Below are positions 11,871 to 23,147 of a DNA stretch of 29,030 nt, one piece after another (position 1 is the stretch's first letter; each line of letters starts with the position of its first letter). The notes under the pieces were generated by a model. That model worked only from the letters and a program-made list of their open reading frames with translations, did no database searches and was not told the origin of the DNA. This DNA is from Conidiobolus coronatus NRRL 28638 (lineage: Eukaryota; Entomophthoromycota; Entomophthoromycetes; Entomophthorales; Conidiobolaceae), in the NCBI GenBank assembly GCA_001566745.1, contig KQ964421.1, positions 144,697-173,726 of the forward strand, read 5' to 3'. Position numbers and translations under genes: made by a program.

Positions 11871-11941
11871 GCCGTTGTAGTATAGTGGTAGTACGAAGCG
11901 TTGTGGCCGCTCAGACCGCGGTTCGATTCCGCGCAACGGCA
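11871..11941 (+). tRNA. tRNA-His (anticodon GTG)
   Basis: The acceptor GCCGTTG pairs fully with CAACGGC, and the discriminator base is A. The anticodon loop TTGTGGC, closed by AGCG/CGCT, gives GTG; the outermost anticodon-stem pair is a mismatch. The D arm AGTATAGTGGTAGTAC and T loop TTCGATT are normal. Opposite the discriminator, the gene carries no G at position -1, so the G-1 typical of eukaryotic tRNA-His must be added after transcription by Thg1. A T5 run follows. Confidence 0.97.
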
Positions 11942-11945
11942 TTAC

Positions 11946-11950
11946 TTTTT
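11946..11950 (+). terminator. Pol III T-run after tRNA-His
   Basis: Five T residues begin 5 nt after the tRNA end. Confidence 0.65.
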
Positions 11951-12139
11951 ACTAATTCTCTATAAATTGTATTTTATTGAGTAACATTTTTGAATTATTG
12001 TTAAAATCAAGTTTAAATGTTACAAAATTTATAATTTTAAAAAATGATAATGTATAGGATTTATTACAGTTTTAATTGCCAATAATTACTGACGCAATTT
12101 TATATATACCAAAATTATGAATGTCGAAATAATAAAGAT

Positions 12140-13353
12140 CTAATCAAAAGGTAAACCTGTAGGATTAACTCTTCTCAATGGCTTCTCCTTTCCATTCATT
12201 TGACTAGCACCAATAGCACTTGGAATTCTCATTCCACAACAAGTAGGTGCCTCTTGACCCATAGCATAAACATGAGGATGGTCACAATTTTCACCATGTT
12301 CGTCTCCATCATCTCCATCATGAATAACATTGTCACTTTCAAACTGCAATAAACTTCCGAACCAGTAATGTTGCATAATTGGTAATTTACCAAAAACTTC
12401 AGCCTTGTACATCTTAATCATTCCCTCGTTTACTTTATTCCAAGTTTTGACACCGCTGATATCGTCTAACATTGGACTATGCCATCTTAAACTGGCTGTT
12501 TTTACACTATTTACAAATTCTATACAAGCTAAATACATATACTCTTTACTAAATAATTCTAATATATCAGAGTTATGAATAGATTTTGGTTTGATATGAG
12601 GGTGTCCGATTAACTGGGAGCTACCAAACATGAAAGGTAAGAAGTGGTAGTCGTCAAGACCCCAGACACCGTGACTACCGGCTGGTTCGAGCCAGTAGGT
12701 GAATTGGAGTTTACGCATTAAGGTGAGGTATTTTAAGAATACACGGAGTACAAGAGCTGGGTAATCAGCTTCAGTGAGTAATTCAAGTTTTTTGAGGCAG
12801 AGTAAAAAAGCTATGAAATTGGCTTCATGACCAGTACCATAATCAACTCTTCTAGCATTACCAAATGATTGAATTAAGTATTGTGTTGTTTCTATTAAAG
12901 CTTCTTTAGGCTGAACAAAAGTTTGTAACTCTTCACTATTCTATAATAAACATTATTAGTATTAAGGTTATTTAATTTATAAAATTTGCCTACTTCTTTA
13001 ACTTTTTCTAACCAAGTTCTAAAAGCAAAGTTACCAAATCTACTTTTACCAACAGGTTCGGCAGGTACATCATCTACGAACTTTTCTAATAAATCTAAAC
13101 TTTTGCATATTTCTTCAATAATCTAAATCCACACATTAATTAGTAAATTACAGTTTATAGCAAGTAAATTTTAGCTTACAGGGTTAACTTTAACTTCATC
13201 AGAGTTTTTCATTCCTTTAACACTGTCATTTAACTTTAATGTAAATTCAATAATTTCACTATGAACAGGACTTGATAAAAATCTTTCCAAGTCTTCCCTA
13301 GTTAATATCTTTCTAACTGGTTTTACAAATTTTGTAGTTTGAGTTGAATCCAT
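12140..13353 (-). CDS. PTPA: PP2A phosphatase activator PTPA/Rrd (peptidyl-prolyl isomerase)
   Basis: My model has three exons on the minus strand: 13353-13180, 13122-12994 and 12940-12140, giving 367 aa, in the normal PTPA range. The introns are 57 and 53 nt, both ending in TAG, and the phases agree throughout. Family hallmarks are RRVDYGTGHEANF (~131-143) and GSHGVWGLDDYHFLPF (~189-204), followed by FGSSQLIGHPHIKP, which together line the conserved PTPA pocket. PTPA proteins activate the PP2A catalytic subunit in an ATP/Mg-dependent way and show prolyl isomerase activity; yeast has two, Rrd1 and Rrd2. Which paralogue this is cannot be decided here. The C-terminal ~60 residues extend past the core and include an acidic/His stretch (~317-327). 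Confidence 0.95.
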
Positions 13354-15111
13354 TTTATTGAATATTTTTATATATTTTATGTTTTAAAAAAGTATTTGTA
13401 AGCAGTTTACGTTTATTAATTGCATTATTATTGATAAATTTATTATGGGAAATTATCAAATTAATTGTTGTTTAAAGTAATCTTATAAAAAACAAACTAA
13501 TCTATTTAAATTATCAATTTGCTTTAGCCAACTTTTAGCATTTTTTTAAATAACTTCAGATATTATGATAAAAAAAGAATCTAATAATATCACATTTACT
13601 AAACCTTAATATGCAGATTGAAATATTTTCTCTAATTTAATTAAATAGCATCAAGTCAACAAAATGAAGACAAAATGCTCTCATTCATATCTTAACATAG
13701 TGCAGTCAAATCTTACTCATATTACTCAAATTTAACTGGGAGAAAGAGTTTCCATATTGACACTATAAAGCTTGCATTAGAATAATAAAACGTAAGATAA
13801 AAGTTTAAAAATCTATATTTTAATAGCAAGTATAAGTAAAACAGTTTAATGAATAATATGTATATATTTATAAAAAATTATATTTTTATATGAGCGATTC
13901 TGATTAATTTAACTCAAATTTGTATGAAACACTGTTCAAAATATTAATTTTAATACAAGCAAGTTATTATCATTAAGACACTATTCAAAGGGTAATTGAT
14001 GATAATGACATATTAAATACTATATTATAAACTTTAACTAATAAAAGATGACGCTTAATAAGCTTTGGGCAACTAAAAATGAAAATATTGTAATTTGATC
14101 TATAATTAAATTTTGAACAAAATTTAATCAATTTAACAAAAATCACTCATAATTATCATTTTCATAAAACTATTTTATATCCCGCATGTTTAAAAAAAAT
14201 AAAACCATTGATAATAAATATTTTACATAATTTATTAAGAATATAATATATAATTCTCTTATTTTTGCATTGATTAAGGTTTTGAACAATATGCATAAGG
14301 TTTGACTGTACTTTATTTTAAGGCATGAATGGAGACATCTTGTCTTTATTTTGCTGACTTGTTACTATCAAAGTTAAATTAGAGAATACAATTTCAAACT
14401 TGGATCTTAAAATTTAGTAAATAACATAATAATTTAATCTTTACTTAAAAATATTAACATGGGACATTAGGTCCCAATTTATGAAATTTTATTTCTAATT
14501 AGTTTTATTATAGATAATTTTATTAAGTGTTAAAAATTAAAAGAAATCGAGATTATATTAGTTAAAATATGCTGATCGAGATATTTAAAACATGTTTAAT
14601 GATAATTATTTACAAATTTTTAAGAATTAGTATATGCATATGCCATTGTTGTTATAGTTTTAGAATGATTGTCAGTTAACGCTTTAATATTACAAGTTTA
14701 AAGCTATTGTGTGTTAATTGAAAATTCTCTATACTAAAGCAATAAAAACACATGTGTTTAAATAACACTGTTAGTAGCTATATCATAGATGATCTATTAA
14801 TACGATATTGTAACATATTCAACTAACTTGGATATACTACCGAATGTTTTTAATAATTTTTAATAAAATTCGTTAATTTCCATTTTAATCAGGTTTTGAA
14901 TGATTAATCAAACTTGTTAAAATTTATGTCAATTTCTAATTTTAGCGAATATTGCTGATGTCACTTAAGCTGAAACATGATAGTTGAGTAAATTAGAGGT
15001 ATATAAGCCAAATGATTGATTAAGATCTTCATATAAAAAATCCATCTATATCCTATCTATATGTAAGTAATTAAAAATCTACAAAAATAATTTTATAAAT
15101 ATAAACTTAGA
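13354..15111. other. 1.7-kb AT-rich spacer between divergent genes
   Basis: The spacer separates the start of the PTPA gene (-) from the start of Ecm4 (+) and must contain both promoters. All frames are closed at short intervals. No tRNA, repeat array or convincing ncRNA was seen. Confidence 0.5.
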
Positions 15112-16264
15112 ATGATTAGAGTTTCTTTGATCCCTTCTATAACCAGATCAATAACAAGAAAGTCACTTTTACACTATAACTCACATATACCTCAATTTTC
15201 TAGAAAAATGTCAACCAATATCCTTCAATGGGCCAGTAAAGACGGTGAATTTAAGCGCCAAGTCTCCAGCTTCCGTGACTTTGTCTCTACCGAAGCCGAC
15301 GCCAAATTCCAACCTGAAAGCAATCGTTACCACTTGTACATTTCTCTTGCCTGTCCCTGGGCTCACCGTACCTTAATCGTTCTTAAGTTAAAACGGTTAG
15401 ACAAGCATATCAATGTCTCTGTAGTTGACTACTTAATGCAAGATAAAGGTTGGAAGTTCAGCACTGCTGAAGAAACCCCTGGAAGTATTCCTGATACCGT
15501 TAATAATGCTCAATATATTAGAGAAGTTTACTTTAAAGCTGAACCCGAATACAACGCTCGCTTTACCGTCCCAGTACTTTGGGATAAAAAATTAAATACT
15601 ATTGTTAACAATGAAAGCAGTGAAATTATTCGTATGTTCAATAACGCTTTCGATAGTATTTTACCTAAAGAAGTTCAAGGTGTTGACTTCTACCCTCAAG
15701 AGCTTCGCTCCGAAATCGATCAAATTAACGAATGGATCTACAATGACATTAATAACGGTGTTTATAAGAGTGGATTTGCTACTACTCAAGAAGCTTACGA
15801 AAATAATGTATACCCCTTATTCAAGAGTTTAGACAGAGTTGAAGATATTTTATCAAAGAACAAGTACTTAGTAGGAGGTAAACTCACTGAAGCTGATATC
15901 AGACTTTGGACCACTATTGTTCGTTTTGATCCTGTTTATCACGGTCATTTCAAGTGTAATTTAAAGTCCATCACCCATGATTACCCTCATATCTTGAACT
16001 GGGCTCGTCGTATTTATCAATTACCCAACAGTAAGTATACCATGATATATTATTTCTCAAATATACTAATTAATTGTGAATAGTTGCTGAAACTGTTAAT
16101 ATGGAGCATATTAAGAAGCACTACTACATGAGCCATAAGCAAATTAACCCTACTCAAGTTGTTCCTATTAGTAATGGACCTGGTAAGTTTTATAAGGTCA
16201 TTTTATAACTCATTATTAACGTTTATCCGTATTTTTAGACTTGACTGCTCCTGTTCGCGATTAG
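15112..16264 (+). CDS. ECM4: Glutathionyl-hydroquinone reductase, Ecm4/Gto type
   Basis: My model has three exons: 15112-16030, 16084-16182 and 16239-16264, giving 347 aa. The introns are 53 and 56 nt (donor GTAAGT at 16031). Splicing restores the family C-terminus HIKKHYYMSHKQINPT. The N-domain carries ACPWAHR with the catalytic Cys81, the signature of xi-class glutathione transferases, which use glutathione to reduce glutathionylated hydroquinones. The C-terminal helical domain includes KYLVGGKLTEADIRLWTTIVRFD. There are two possible starts. Met1 adds 32 residues rich in Arg, Ser and hydrophobics with no acidic residue (mitochondrial presequence-like). Met33 (15208) gives a cytosolic-length protein. 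G+C and codon choice in exon 1 are clearly higher than in neighbouring genes, which may mean high expression. Confidence 0.95.
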
Positions 16265-17076
16265 GTTAATTCATTAAACATAAAACTTTCAAATATACTA
16301 TCTTTATATTTTAAGTTCATTTAATATATCATAGCAACAATGATAACTGAATTAGATAAAAATGTTAAGATTATATTTATTATTAATTTAATTATAATTA
16401 AGTTTAATATACTTTTTATCAAAAGCGTTAATTTATAAAATTTCCTACATTTCACAAAATAACTAGGTTTGTGTTAATATAATAATTTTATTTGTAGCAT
16501 TAAAATATTTTTCAAACTGTATATAATTAAAATATTTACATTTTGTCATCAGCATCTTATAAGCGTACTATTCTCTATTAAAATATTAAATACAGCTATT
16601 TATAATAATCTCATCAATGTTCTGTTCAAATTATCATAAAAAATATAGCTACTAAATAAAAAAATACAAATTTAACCCAGCTTTGAGTGGTATTTAATAC
16701 TTGAAGTACGTAGAAAGAATGTTTAAAAATCTATGAAGTAGATTAAATCTGATATTTTTATTTTATAAAAGTTCTTCTATTTAAATTGATTAGATCACTA
16801 AGTATTGCTATTCTAATAACTATTAAAGTATAGTTTAAATCATTAAGCTAAAATGTTTCAATTTATATTTTGTAATATTAAAAATAACTTCATATCATAA
16901 CTTCTATTTATGATTCAAACTAAGTATAATTAAACTTAAAAGCCAACTTAAGCTCGCCTAGTCGTAATCAATCGTTTGAAATGTGTATTTAGTTTTAGTA
17001 TATAAATCATTATTTGTTCTACTTGCTAAAAATTTATATGAATCGATATCTTTTTCGTTTGATATTTAAAAATAGA
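16265..17076. other. AT-rich spacer between Ecm4 and the Msi1-like gene
   Basis: No reading frame or RNA gene can be supported. It holds the 3' flank of Ecm4 and the promoter of the next gene. The 5' end of that gene is uncertain, so a further short upstream exon could hide here. Confidence 0.45.
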
Positions 17077-19044
17077 ATGAATCCAATATATGGCAATAAT
17101 ATTTGGAGTTATATTAAATTAAGTTGATAACAGTATAAGTTTAGGTGATAGATCAGAAAATATAGCTCAAAGAAACCCAGTAATTGAACATAGTTCAATT
17201 GTATAAAATTTATCAGCTTTGAAAATTTAATTAATATTGAGTATAGGATAAATATAATATATGGCTAAAGCAAGTATATATAAAATATAAGTACATTCAC
17301 AGCCTTAGATTCGGTGTTAGAGAAGAAATTATGCTTAACCCTCAAGTATTTTTTATTCCTTACTTAGGCGAGCAGGTAGCGATATATGAAGTACCATTAA
17401 GTTATTATTTTAATTTATATCAGGTTGATAATGATACTTTCTATATCCCCTTATTAATTTGTAGGTTTTGATCAATATTATCATCTATTACTGAATTTAC
17501 GTTATTAGGTTTCAATGAATCTAATGTTTTATATAATCAAAAATACTATGATATTTCTGTTCATAAGTACGCCTCTGTAGCCTTTCAACCAAATAAGAAA
17601 ACTATAGCTGAAAAATCTATAAATAAAATAAATGATCTAGGGCTAAATGGAATGGAAACGGATCAAGTATGGAAAATCTATCGATAGTAGTCACAAACAC
17701 CATGCTTATAAAAGTTTTAGCCAATTTACCCTTATATCAATAGATTTGTGATTGAAAAGAGTAAAAACGTAAGGTAAGTAACTCAAATTAGTACTACAAG
17801 TTATTAATCATATATTTTAAGAGTTAGTGAGTCTCAAATAATGTCAATATTATCAAATGGAGACATATACGTTAATAGAATAGAAGACGAGTTTTATAAT
17901 AATCCACTTAGGACTCAGAAGTTAAACATTTGTAAATATCTAAAATAGCCGCTAATATTTAAAGTAGAATTCATTGTAATGGTTATAATCCCACTTATGC
18001 TATAGATATTTATAAGCATAAAAGAGTGGTTGCATGTAATATGTCTTGTTTTTTTTAACACTTGAGCTTTATTTAATTAATATACTAGGCAAAACTGGCG
18101 CAGTATTACTGTTTGATTCTAGCTCAGGAGCAAATAAGCTAAGTAAGGAGATTATATTTATTAAGTTATATTTTTTCATCTTTGTAGATCCTATATCGAC
18201 TGGAAATTTTTCATTATTTGAAACTACGCCAAATAATCAAAATAGTTCATTAATCCAAGATTTAAGTATATCACAATGTTCAACTGAAATAATTTTTGGA
18301 GTGACTTCTAAATCTCAAATGATTATGTGGGACAGTAGAGAAGCCTTTGTCAATATTGTAAGAACAGATCAGAGCGCTAATAAACGATAATTAACTGATT
18401 TAGTATAAAGGATTACATAATGGTTCCATTAATACAGTTAGTCTTCATCCTTCTGAAGGTATTTATTTAGCAACAGGAGGATCAGATAAACTAGTAAAAA
18501 TTTGGGATTTGAGAAAGTTGAATACTAACTATAAAGGAAGCGTATATAGACAAATACTTTAATATTAGTCGATTATTAAATCGAGATAATTTAGGCAACA
18601 CCACTCGATAGTATTGTTAACCACACTGGAAAAATTAATCAAGTTGTTTGGAACCCAAGAGTGATAGACACACTAGCTTCTTGTTCAGATGATGGCAAAG
18701 TTAATATTTACAAATTTAATAGATTTACAACAGTAATATGAAATCATTCTTTAATTTCAGAAAAGTAATAATTTTTTAGGAAAGTGATTTTCTTTTCGCT
18801 CATTATGGACATAGGTAAGCTGTAGCTTATATACCTAGAAATCTAAATTAATTCAATTATAACAGAAGTCCTGTTAAATGGTTAGATTGGTTAGCTCTAA
18901 ATGAAGGATCTTTAACAATTGCATCTGTATCTTCAAGTCATGGAGATTATTTTCCATGCTTACAAGGTAAAAATAGCTTGGCATTTTTTAAATTACTTAC
19001 ATTTTGTAGTTTGGGAATCAGACCTTGGTAGTTTTGAATATTAA
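17077..19044 (+). CDS. Divergent Msi1/RBBP4-type WD40 histone chaperone subunit, 15 exons
   Basis: The gene is assembled by eye from 15 short exons: 17077-17107, 17145-17200, 17247-17375, 17424-17460, 17509-17666, 17721-17773, 17822-17920, 17968-18035, 18089-18142, 18188-18357, 18404-18541, 18595-18732, 18780-18814, 18866-18966 and 19010-19044. All phases agree and give 433 aa, close to RBBP4 (~425). The N-terminus has DKYNIWLK (~30), matching the EEYxxWKKN helix of the family. Blades follow in family order: MSILSNGDIYVN, QMIMWDSR, IYLATGGSDKLVKIWDLRKL, INQVVWNP...LASCSDDGKVNIYKF and FLFAHYGHR...CLQVWE. Msi1/RBBP4/Hat2 proteins bind histone H4 in CAF-1, HAT1, PRC2 and HDAC complexes. Sequence divergence is high (the WPSL motif is not conserved), so the paralogue is unclear. 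Exon 1 (donor GTTATA) is the weakest part. Confidence 0.7.
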
Positions 19045-19651
19045 ATAGTTAATATATTTCTATTTAGCCAGAGTTTACATTGCAGTTATATTTCACATTA
19101 GTAATCTCAACTTCATAATAAACATAATAGTATTGATTATTCATCTATTTAGCGTGTGGTTCAATAACTTTTTGCCTATATACTTTACACTATATCAGAA
19201 AAAATTAAATATTATATAGTCAATTTTCATTAAGCTTATCGCTGTTATTCATATGATAAGGAATATTTTGATTTACATCACAAGATATCTAATTTATAGT
19301 TAACGAATGTTCTAACTATAAAACACAATGGTAATTGCATATAATCAAATTAATATAATTGCTTGTATAACTAAAATAAACAATCATTCAATTTGCTTAT
19401 AAAATATAAAATTGCATATTAGCCAATTAAAATTGAATTATTGTAATATTAATACTAGCTAATCAATTTAATAATGGAATATTTGTACCTAATTATAGAA
19501 TATAGAATTATCTGAAGATCAATCCCATAAAAATTCAATAATAATCAATAGCAAATAAACATGGTTAAGTTTAATGGTCACTCCCTAAATAAATAATTAG
19601 CATTCAATAACATAAGACTAATTAATTTTCTTTAGCATCAAATAACAAATT
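19045..19651. other. AT-rich spacer upstream of the TMEM115-type gene
   Basis: No coding or RNA feature was recognised. It is the presumed terminator region of the Msi1-like gene and promoter of the next gene. Confidence 0.5.
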
Positions 19652-20987
19652 ATGCCACCATCTATTATTGCCCCCAAAGTCGGCATACTTTACTTATTTA
19701 AAAATGTTCCTAAATTTACAAAAATCATTAATATTACCATTGTCCTAATTCCTATAATTTATCTTATTTTGAAAAGCTTATTTAACATAGAGTTAACTAT
19801 TGAGTTTACACCTATTGGGTAAATTTAAGCAGAAATTTTAGTTTAGAATCACATTTTTAATGTTTTATATAGATTTTTTAAAAGACCTTGGACTTTATTT
19901 ACTTTTCCCTTCTTTCAACCTGATATACTATCGGTAAGTTTAAAATTTAATCTAAAGTTCTAAAAATTAACCAATTTTAACCTCGTTTTAGATCATCTTT
20001 TTACCTCTAATTCACTTTATTTCTTGTAAATACTTTGAACCTCAATGGACCAGCAAAGAGCTTCTTTTCTTTTGGTTTTTCATAAACGCTTCATCAGCCT
20101 TAGCCACTAGCTTTGTTTATAGTGTAGCTTATACAATTAAGCAAAAACCTGAAGATTAGTAATACTAATTTGCTTTGTTAGCTTGTATCCACTTTACTAA
20201 TATTTATTATTAATAGTGAACAAATTGTAATCAAAGGTTTATTACCAACTTTAGCAGCTTTTACAGTTGCTTATAAGCAAGCTATTCCCGAATATAAAAT
20301 TAAGCTATTTAAAAATTTTATAGGTTTTAAGCTTAAGGTAATTTCTATTTTAATGTGTTTTTAATATTGTATTCATAGGTTTTTTCATTTAGCAATTACC
20401 TGGTTTATTCCTTATCATTATTTTAATTAGAAGTTTAATATTAAGAAGTTTCCAATATTTAGTAATTAGTTGGTTTGGAATTTTTATTAGTTGGGTTTAT
20501 TTAAGATTTTTCAAAGTTCAAGATTCTATTAGAGGGGATAGATCTGAAACATTTTCTTTTATTAGCTTTTTCCCTACTATTATGAGGTAATTTCATGATT
20601 TAGTCGCTTAGTATTCAATTTTTAACCAAAATTTCATAGACCACCTTTAAAAATCTTATCCAATAGCATTTACGCACTCTTGGTAAAGTTAAGACTTTGC
20701 AGACCTATCCATCGTATCAGTTCTTTGGATTTAGAATCCGGTCAATTCCCTTCTAGAGCAGTCTTCCCATCTTTATCATCACCTACGTCATCCACTACAC
20801 CTGTTGAGTCAAGCACTCAAGATTATGACAGAAGAAGGTAATTCATATAAATTGTAAAAAACAAACCAGTTATTAATATAATAATTTTTATAGAGCAATG
20901 GCACTTAAAGCACTAGATGAAAGATTAAAAACAAGTCAATTGAGCCCAATTTTAGAATCTAAAAGTAACCCAGATGAGACCAACTAA
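19652..20987 (+). CDS. TMEM115/DUF1751 rhomboid-like Golgi membrane protein
   Basis: My model has seven exons: 19652-19818, 19873-19933, 19992-20158, 20217-20337, 20393-20586, 20640-20837 and 20894-20987, giving 333 aa. The six introns are 53-58 nt, all ending in TAG with consistent phases. Several hydrophobic spans are visible: about residues 28-45, 76-90, 94-120, ~145-160 and ~180-212. Recognition rests on FISWVYLRFF (~204-213) followed by an RGD(R/M)...FSFISFFP segment, the PPLKILSNSIYALLVKLRLC amphipathic stretch and the C-terminal ALKALDERLK, all in the order found in human TMEM115 and yeast YOL107W. TMEM115 is a catalytically inactive rhomboid-fold protein of the Golgi, linked to retrograde transport and glycosylation. 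The Ser/Thr-rich tail faces the cytosol in the animal protein. Confidence 0.9.
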
Positions 20988-21167
20988 ACCTAGCTCATTT
21001 TATCCATTACAAATCTATTATTATTAAAAATAAATACATTAAATTCATTAATTTAACTCTAATTACAATTTTAACTTTTACTGATATATTATTAAATGCT
21101 AAGCTGTGTTATTTAGTTTAATTTTTTATTAATTTAATCGGTTAAGAGAAAGTATTTTTAATGTCAA

Positions 21168-21822
21168 TTAGTTGACAAGGTAGGTGGGCCAGTGACGGCC
21201 AGGAATTTGTTCATAGTCATCTTTAGACATTTTGTATTGATAACGGGTACGAGGAATAGGGGGGAGGAAGAAAGCATTGTTTGGGATGGTGGCTTGTTTA
21301 TCCAAGGCTTCGGTTAAAGTTAAACCGGATTCAGCGGAGGCGACAGATTCGCCAGCTTCGTTAGCTTTGGGGGCATCGAGACTATATGAAAAAATTAGTA
21401 AATTGAAACTATAAAATATAAATACTCTTACCTAGCTTGTTCAGGGGCGGTCAATAAGTTGGCGAGATCAGTTTGAGTGTATAAAGCAACTTGAGGGTAG
21501 TTACGACGAACATCTCTAGTGTAGTAGTAGTTGTTGCTTAACTTATCAGCGGGACCTTTTTTAGGGACATAGTCATCAGTTTCCCTAATTTTTTGTTAAT
21601 AAAGGGTAATAAGCTTGAATTAAACTATTTACTTAGTGGTGGGGTTACGATAAGTACCGGCCTTGAAAGTTGACTCGGATAAGGAAGGATTCTAAATAAG
21701 AGTCAAATTAATAAACAGCTCATTTGTAAATAATTTTACCAATTTATAATAAATACAAATTGATAAGTTTATAGACTTACGATAGAGAAAATTTGTTTAA
21801 TAACTCTGAATAAAGCAGCCAT
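21168..21822 (-). CDS. NDUFA7: NADH:ubiquinone oxidoreductase (complex I) subunit NDUFA7/B14.5a
   Basis: My model has four exons on the minus strand: 21822-21781, 21691-21633, 21584-21432 and 21381-21168, giving 155 aa. The introns are 89, 48 and 50 nt. The key match is KLSNNYYYTRDVRRNYP (~49-65), the hallmark of B14.5a (mammalian HKLSNNYYCTRDGRR). It is preceded by GTYRNPTT and followed by a C-terminal proline-rich segment, LPPIPRTRYQYK. B14.5a is a small supernumerary subunit on the matrix side of complex I. The short N-terminal exon (14 codons, MAALFRVIKQIFS) is amphipathic and basic. The protein is longer than the mammalian subunit (~113 aa), mainly through the Ala/Glu-rich region after residue 85. 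It is convergent with the TMEM115-type gene, with 180 bp between stops. Its presence implies a complex I-containing mitochondrion. Confidence 0.9.
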
Positions 21823-22520
21823 AGTTTTTAAGGACTAAATTAAAAAAATAGATTAGTAAATTTTGTCAATTTGCGTGTAAAAATTTAGCTAGATTTTTAC
21901 ACTAAATTTAATAAATTAAACAATAGAGATTGTCTGATGTATATTGTTTTTATATTTTCTTTAATTAAAAATCACATATTTGCTTTCTTATAGTATTATT
22001 TATAACCAAACTATCCAACAAAAGCTATTATTTTAATATAATTATTATATTAATTACCTATACAATATAATTTATTATTATTAATTGATTTTCAGTAATT
22101 TTATTAGATCACTATCTTAAATTTAAATATATTTAATCTTTTATCAATCTTATGATTTTTATTTATGGGATTATTATTATAAAATTTCAAAAATTAAAAA
22201 TTTAATCAAAATCAATGAAATTTTGATAAGTATTTTGAAGTTATACGTTTTATTTATAAAAATATACTTTGATATATAAATTATACTAATTATTTATGTA
22301 AAAATATGGGCTATAGTTTAAAATCTTAAAATTACTGTGTGAATATTGTAGGTACATACTAAATTTAGTAGTATAAAGTAAGACATAAATCAATGGTTTC
22401 TGTTAGTGATAAGATGTAATATTGGATGAGATAATGATGGAATTATTAATATGTTAAAAGCATAAGTTATATATATTTTCAGCAAATAAATACAAAAAGC
22501 AAATTCTTACTTAGTAATTA
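21823..22520. other. AT-rich spacer upstream of NDUFA7
   Basis: The spacer includes the promoter side of the minus-strand NDUFA7 gene and the 3' flank of tRNA-Ile. No coding frame or repeat was recognised. Confidence 0.5.
22494..22498 (-). terminator. Pol III T-run after tRNA-Ile
   Basis: On the minus strand a T5 run lies 22 nt downstream of the tRNA 3' end. It is the first run of at least five T residues. Confidence 0.5.
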
Positions 22521-22594
22521 TGCTCCCAACAGGGATCGAACCTGTGACCTTGGCGTTATTAGCACCACGCTCTAACCAACTGAGCTATGGGAGC
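22521..22594 (-). tRNA. tRNA-Ile (anticodon AAT)
   Basis: Read on the minus strand, the acceptor GCTCCCA pairs with TGGGAGC and the discriminator base is A. The anticodon stem TGGTG/CGCCA encloses CTAATAA, giving AAT (read as IAU after deamination, decoding AUU/AUC/AUA). The D arm GCTCAGTTGGTTAGAGC and T arm ACAGG-TTCGATC-CCTGT are canonical. The tRNA is 74 nt with no intron. Confidence 0.97.
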
Positions 22595-23147
22595 CTATTT
22601 TCAATATATTTATACTGTTGGTATTTTAAAATTAGGTCCATAACAAAATACTCAAATACTACACTAATTCTTTTTTAACTATATTATTTTAATATTTTTA
22701 TTTACTCTATAACCTTGAATTTTTTTACTATTATTTATATTATTCTATTTCAACAATAAATTTATATTTTTAATTTGTTTCCTATTACTGTGTATTTTAA
22801 ATGTATTACTATTTTGCTATTAACTTTCGTTTATATAATTACTATTGCTATAGCCATATTCATACGATATATGTATTTAATATTATATTAATAAATATTT
22901 TGATATGCATATTACATAACAACTATTTAAAAATAATTCTTGTTAGTCTGAAATAATATATAGGAAATGATTTATAATTTATTAATAGTTAATCCTAATG
23001 AAAGCTAAAAACGCAATTAAAATATTATTAACGTTAATGATTTATGTTGAAAATTTGCAAACAATAACATCAGTAATTTGTGAGCATATTCAAGTATTAT
23101 ATTGTATACTAATCAGTTTATATTAACTTAAATTCCCCAAAAGTTGA
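22595..23147. other. AT-rich spacer between divergent tRNA genes
   Basis: It separates the 5' ends of tRNA-Ile (-) and tRNA-Thr (+). No other feature was seen. Confidence 0.5.

Noticed and set aside
15602-15832. 76-codon plus-strand open frame inside Ecm4
   Set aside because: It is an alternative frame within a well-supported exon and has no recognisable product.
17921-17967. Frameshift or pseudogene break in the Msi1-like gene
   Set aside because: The GTAAAT donor at 17932 breaks the frame, but the GTTAAA donor at 17921 gives a 47-nt intron of normal size and keeps the frame, so no lesion is needed.
18046-18390. 114-codon plus-strand open frame as a stand-alone gene
   Set aside because: It runs through three introns of the Msi1-like gene. 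The WD40-like part belongs to exon 10 of that model.
20159-20216. In-frame stop (TAG TAA) after KQKPED in the TMEM115-type gene
   Set aside because: The stop is created by a GTAATA donor. Removing 58 nt restores the frame into EQIVIKG.
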